Positions 62,529 through 64,000 of a DNA stretch of 64,000 nucleotides are shown here, in pieces. The translations under genes were made by a program, and so were the position numbers. The notes beneath the pieces were generated by a model. The model did no database searches and was not told the DNA's origin. It saw only the letters and a program-made list of their open reading frames with translations. Positions within the stretch are counted from its first letter, which is position 1, and the number at the start of each line of letters is the position of its first letter. The DNA comes from an uncultured Alphaproteobacteria bacterium (lineage in GTDB: Bacteria > Pseudomonadota > Alphaproteobacteria > Micavibrionales > Micavibrionaceae): positions 372,001 through 436,000 of the forward strand of contig CAMLMC010000001.1 of assembly GCA_946481075.1 (NCBI GenBank), read 5' to 3'.

Positions 62529-63018
62529 ATTGGGCCCCCATCATCACAGCGGCGGCATAAATGCCCGCCATTATATCATCGGCCATAACGCCGGCGGCAC
62601 CGGGAAGGTTCCGGTCCAGCCAGCCGACGGGGAAGGGCTTTAGGATATCAAAGAAACGAAAGAGCGCGAAGGCCGCGAGGAGATATAAGTTATGCTGTCC
62701 CACGACGGCGAGCAGGGCGATCCACATACCTGCGACTTCATCAATGACAATCATGCCGGAATCGTGCGTGCCTGTCATTTGCTGGAATTTCTTCGCGGCC
62801 CAAAGGCCGAGCGGAATGACAAGGACAAGGCCGATTAAAAGTCCAACATGGCCGCCGATCACCATTAATATCATGCCGATAGGAAGCGCGCCGAGTGTGC
62901 CCCATGTGCCCGGGGCGGGACGCATCAGGCCGCAGCCGAACCATGTCGCAATCCACAATGCCGGATTTTTGAAATCCAGTTTCGCAATTTCTTCGGGCGG
63001 CGGTAGGGTTAGTTTCAT
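62512..63018 (-). CDS. pgpA: phosphatidylglycerophosphatase A
   Basis: Removes the phosphate from phosphatidylglycerophosphate, the last step to phosphatidylglycerol, in the inner membrane. The 168-residue protein has the N-terminal WFGCGLMRPAPGTWGTLGAL and the IVIDEVAGMWIALLAVV motif with metal-binding acidic residues, and four hydrophobic segments. The C-terminal 17 bases overlap pncC. It follows ispDF with a family A repeat between. Confidence 0.94.
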   Translation of the reverse strand: MKLTLPPPEEIAKLDFKNPALWIATWFGCGLMRPAPGTWGTLGALPIGMILMVIGGHVGLLIGLVLVIPLGLWAAKKFQQMTGTHDSGMIVIDEVAGMWIALLAVVGQHNLYLLAAFALFRFFDILKPFPVGWLDRNLPGAAGVMADDIMAGIYAAAVMMGAQYALAG

Positions 63019-63048
63019 TCGAATAATCTTTCACGTTTTTAGTCTTTT

Positions 63049-63119
63049 GTCATTCTGAGCGTAGCGAAGAATCCTATGAGATCCTTCGACTACGGGTTTT
63101 ACCCTCCGCTCAGGATGAC
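63049..63119. repeat. palindromic repeat, family A (copy 7), supplies the ispDF stop codon
   Basis: Begins GTCATTCTGAGCGTAGCGAA and ends CTCAGGATGAC, with an extra TACGGGTTTTACCCT loop. On the minus strand the ispDF end (E-M-S-S-stop) is read from its right arm, exactly as the lpxB end at 25008 is. Confidence 0.9.
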
Positions 63120-64000
63120 ATTTCAGGCAATTGAACGGTTGCAATCGCCTGCGCGACAATACCTTCGCGCCGGCCTGTAAAGCCGAGTTGTTCCGATGTC
63201 GTCGCCTTTAACCCCACCCGGTCCTTTGATAATCCCAGCATGGCGGCGATCCGTTCAGTCATCGCGTTGCGATGCGGACCGATTTTCGGGGCCTCCGCTA
63301 TCACGACGATATCGATATGTTTGATGATACCGCCGCGGGCGCGGACGCGGGAGAGGGCTTCCTTGACAAAAATCTCACTGTCCGCGTTTTTCCATTGCAT
63401 GTCGGATGGCGGGAACAATTGTCCGATATCACCTTCGCCGATCGCGCCGAGCAGGGCATCTGTCACCGCGTGCAAAATGACATCGGCATCCGAATGGCCC
63501 TTCATTTTTTCCGTGTGCGGAATGTCGATGCCGCCAAGGCGGATCATGCCGTTCGGTGAGGGTTCGAACGCATGGACGTCATAGCCCATGCCCGTGCGTG
63601 TTTCCATTTTTTGATTCAATAAAATTTCGGCCATACGCATATCCCCCGCCGATGTGACTTTGAAATTTTCATGGCTGCCTTCGACCAACGTGACGGCGTA
63701 CCCCGCTTGTGCCATCAGGCCCGCATCGTCTGTAAACGTTTCATCATTTTTAAACTGGTCATGTGCGGCTTTTAAATCTGTAATTCGGAAGGCCTGGGGT
63801 GTTTGGACAATCCGAAGCGCATCTCGGTCGAGGCGGTTGTAATCCATATCGACGAGTGTGTCGGCCACGGGCGCCGCAAGCGTTGCTGCTTTTGCCTCTC
63901 GCATGGCCATCAACAGCGATTCGATTTGTTCACCGCGGACGAAAGGGCGGGCGGCATCGTGGATCAATAACAAATCCTCGCTCTCCGCCGGGGAAAAGGC
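63110..64000 (-). CDS. ispDF: bifunctional IspD-IspF (5' end outside window)
   Basis: Fusion of two MEP-pathway enzymes, common in alphaproteobacteria. The visible part starts within IspD (MEP cytidylyltransferase), with LLIHDAARPFVRGEQIESLL and ALRIVQTPQAF, and continues into IspF (MECDP synthase) from GMGYDVHAFEP near residue 142, with LGGIDIPHTEKMKGHSDADV and the C-terminal HIDIVVIAEAPKIGPH. The frame is open to the window edge, so the N-terminal nucleotide-binding half is missing. The last residues and stop come from a family A repeat. It extends the pathway of dxr in this window. Confidence 0.96.
   Translation of the reverse strand, partial: AFSPAESEDLLLIHDAARPFVRGEQIESLLMAMREAKAATLAAPVADTLVDMDYNRLDRDALRIVQTPQAFRITDLKAAHDQFKNDETFTDDAGLMAQAGYAVTLVEGSHENFKVTSAGDMRMAEILLNQKMETRTGMGYDVHAFEPSPNGMIRLGGIDIPHTEKMKGHSDADVILHAVTDALLGAIGEGDIGQLFPPSDMQWKNADSEIFVKEALSRVRARGGIIKHIDIVVIAEAPKIGPHRNAMTERIAAMLGLSKDRVGLKATTSEQLGFTGRREGIVAQAIATVQLPEMSS

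Overview
The window is a moderate-GC bacterial chromosome segment. Its gene order is the core order of Alphaproteobacteria: proS-lolCD-dnaE, rpsB-tsf-pyrH-frr-uppS-cdsA-dxr-rseP-bamA-skp-lpxD-fabZ-lpxA-lpxI-lpxB, gltA-gltX-comEC-lexA-trpCDG, trpE-ppiD-tpiA-secG-pyrG, kdsA-eno-ftsB-pdhABC-lpd-lipA-ratA and cinA-pgpA-ispDF. LpxI instead of LpxH, a lipoyl domain on PdhB, an IspDF fusion, a DUF1467 gene beside proS and a GTTC-N7-GTTC LexA box support this. The lineage within the class cannot be fixed from sequence alone; the host-independent gene set and moderate GC suggest a deep-branching or uncultured alphaproteobacterium.

Layout. 1-8.1 kb: a partial HAD hydrolase on the minus strand, then DUF1467, an exported protein, proS, lolC, lolD and dnaE. 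8.1-8.5 kb: a small unknown minus-strand gene with its own strong promoter. 8.5-25 kb: translation factors, UMP kinase, ribosome recycling, isoprenoid and phospholipid steps, outer-membrane assembly (RseP, BamA, Skp) and lipid A synthesis (LpxD, FabZ, LpxA, LpxI, LpxB), with a Ca2+/Na+ antiporter and a DUF305 protein inserted between tsf and pyrH. 25-30.4 kb, minus strand: citrate synthase, two unknown genes behind a consensus promoter, a zinc metallopeptidase, two CutA genes and gltX. 30.5-40.5 kb: comEC, lexA with its SOS operator, trpC-trpD-trpG, a divergent polysaccharide deacetylase, trpE and ppiD. 40.6-52.5 kb: tpiA, secG, pyrG, a glycosyltransferase, rlpA, kdsA, an ECF sigma factor, eno, ftsB and several unknown small genes. 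52.6-61.1 kb: the pyruvate dehydrogenase complex and lipoate synthase. 61.1-64 kb, minus strand: a glycosyltransferase, cinA/pncC, pgpA and a truncated ispDF.

Most of the window is housekeeping, and no CRISPR, prophage, transposase, tRNA or rRNA was seen. The most unusual feature is a set of at least five families of short palindromic interspersed repeats. Several copies sit in frame inside essential genes (gltX, trpE, pdhB, pdhC, the deacetylase gene), two copies provide the stop codons of lpxB and ispDF, and one three-hairpin element separates rpsB from tsf. This resembles the in-frame palindromic elements known from Rickettsia, but the families here are different. Other points of interest are an archaeal/eukaryotic-type prolyl-tRNA synthetase at the normal alphaproteobacterial proS locus, a two-gene unknown module whose consensus promoter overlaps a palindrome and predicts a leaderless transcript, a hairpin that hides a ribosome-binding site, and an AT-rich membrane-anchored HIRAN-like protein between lpd and lipA.
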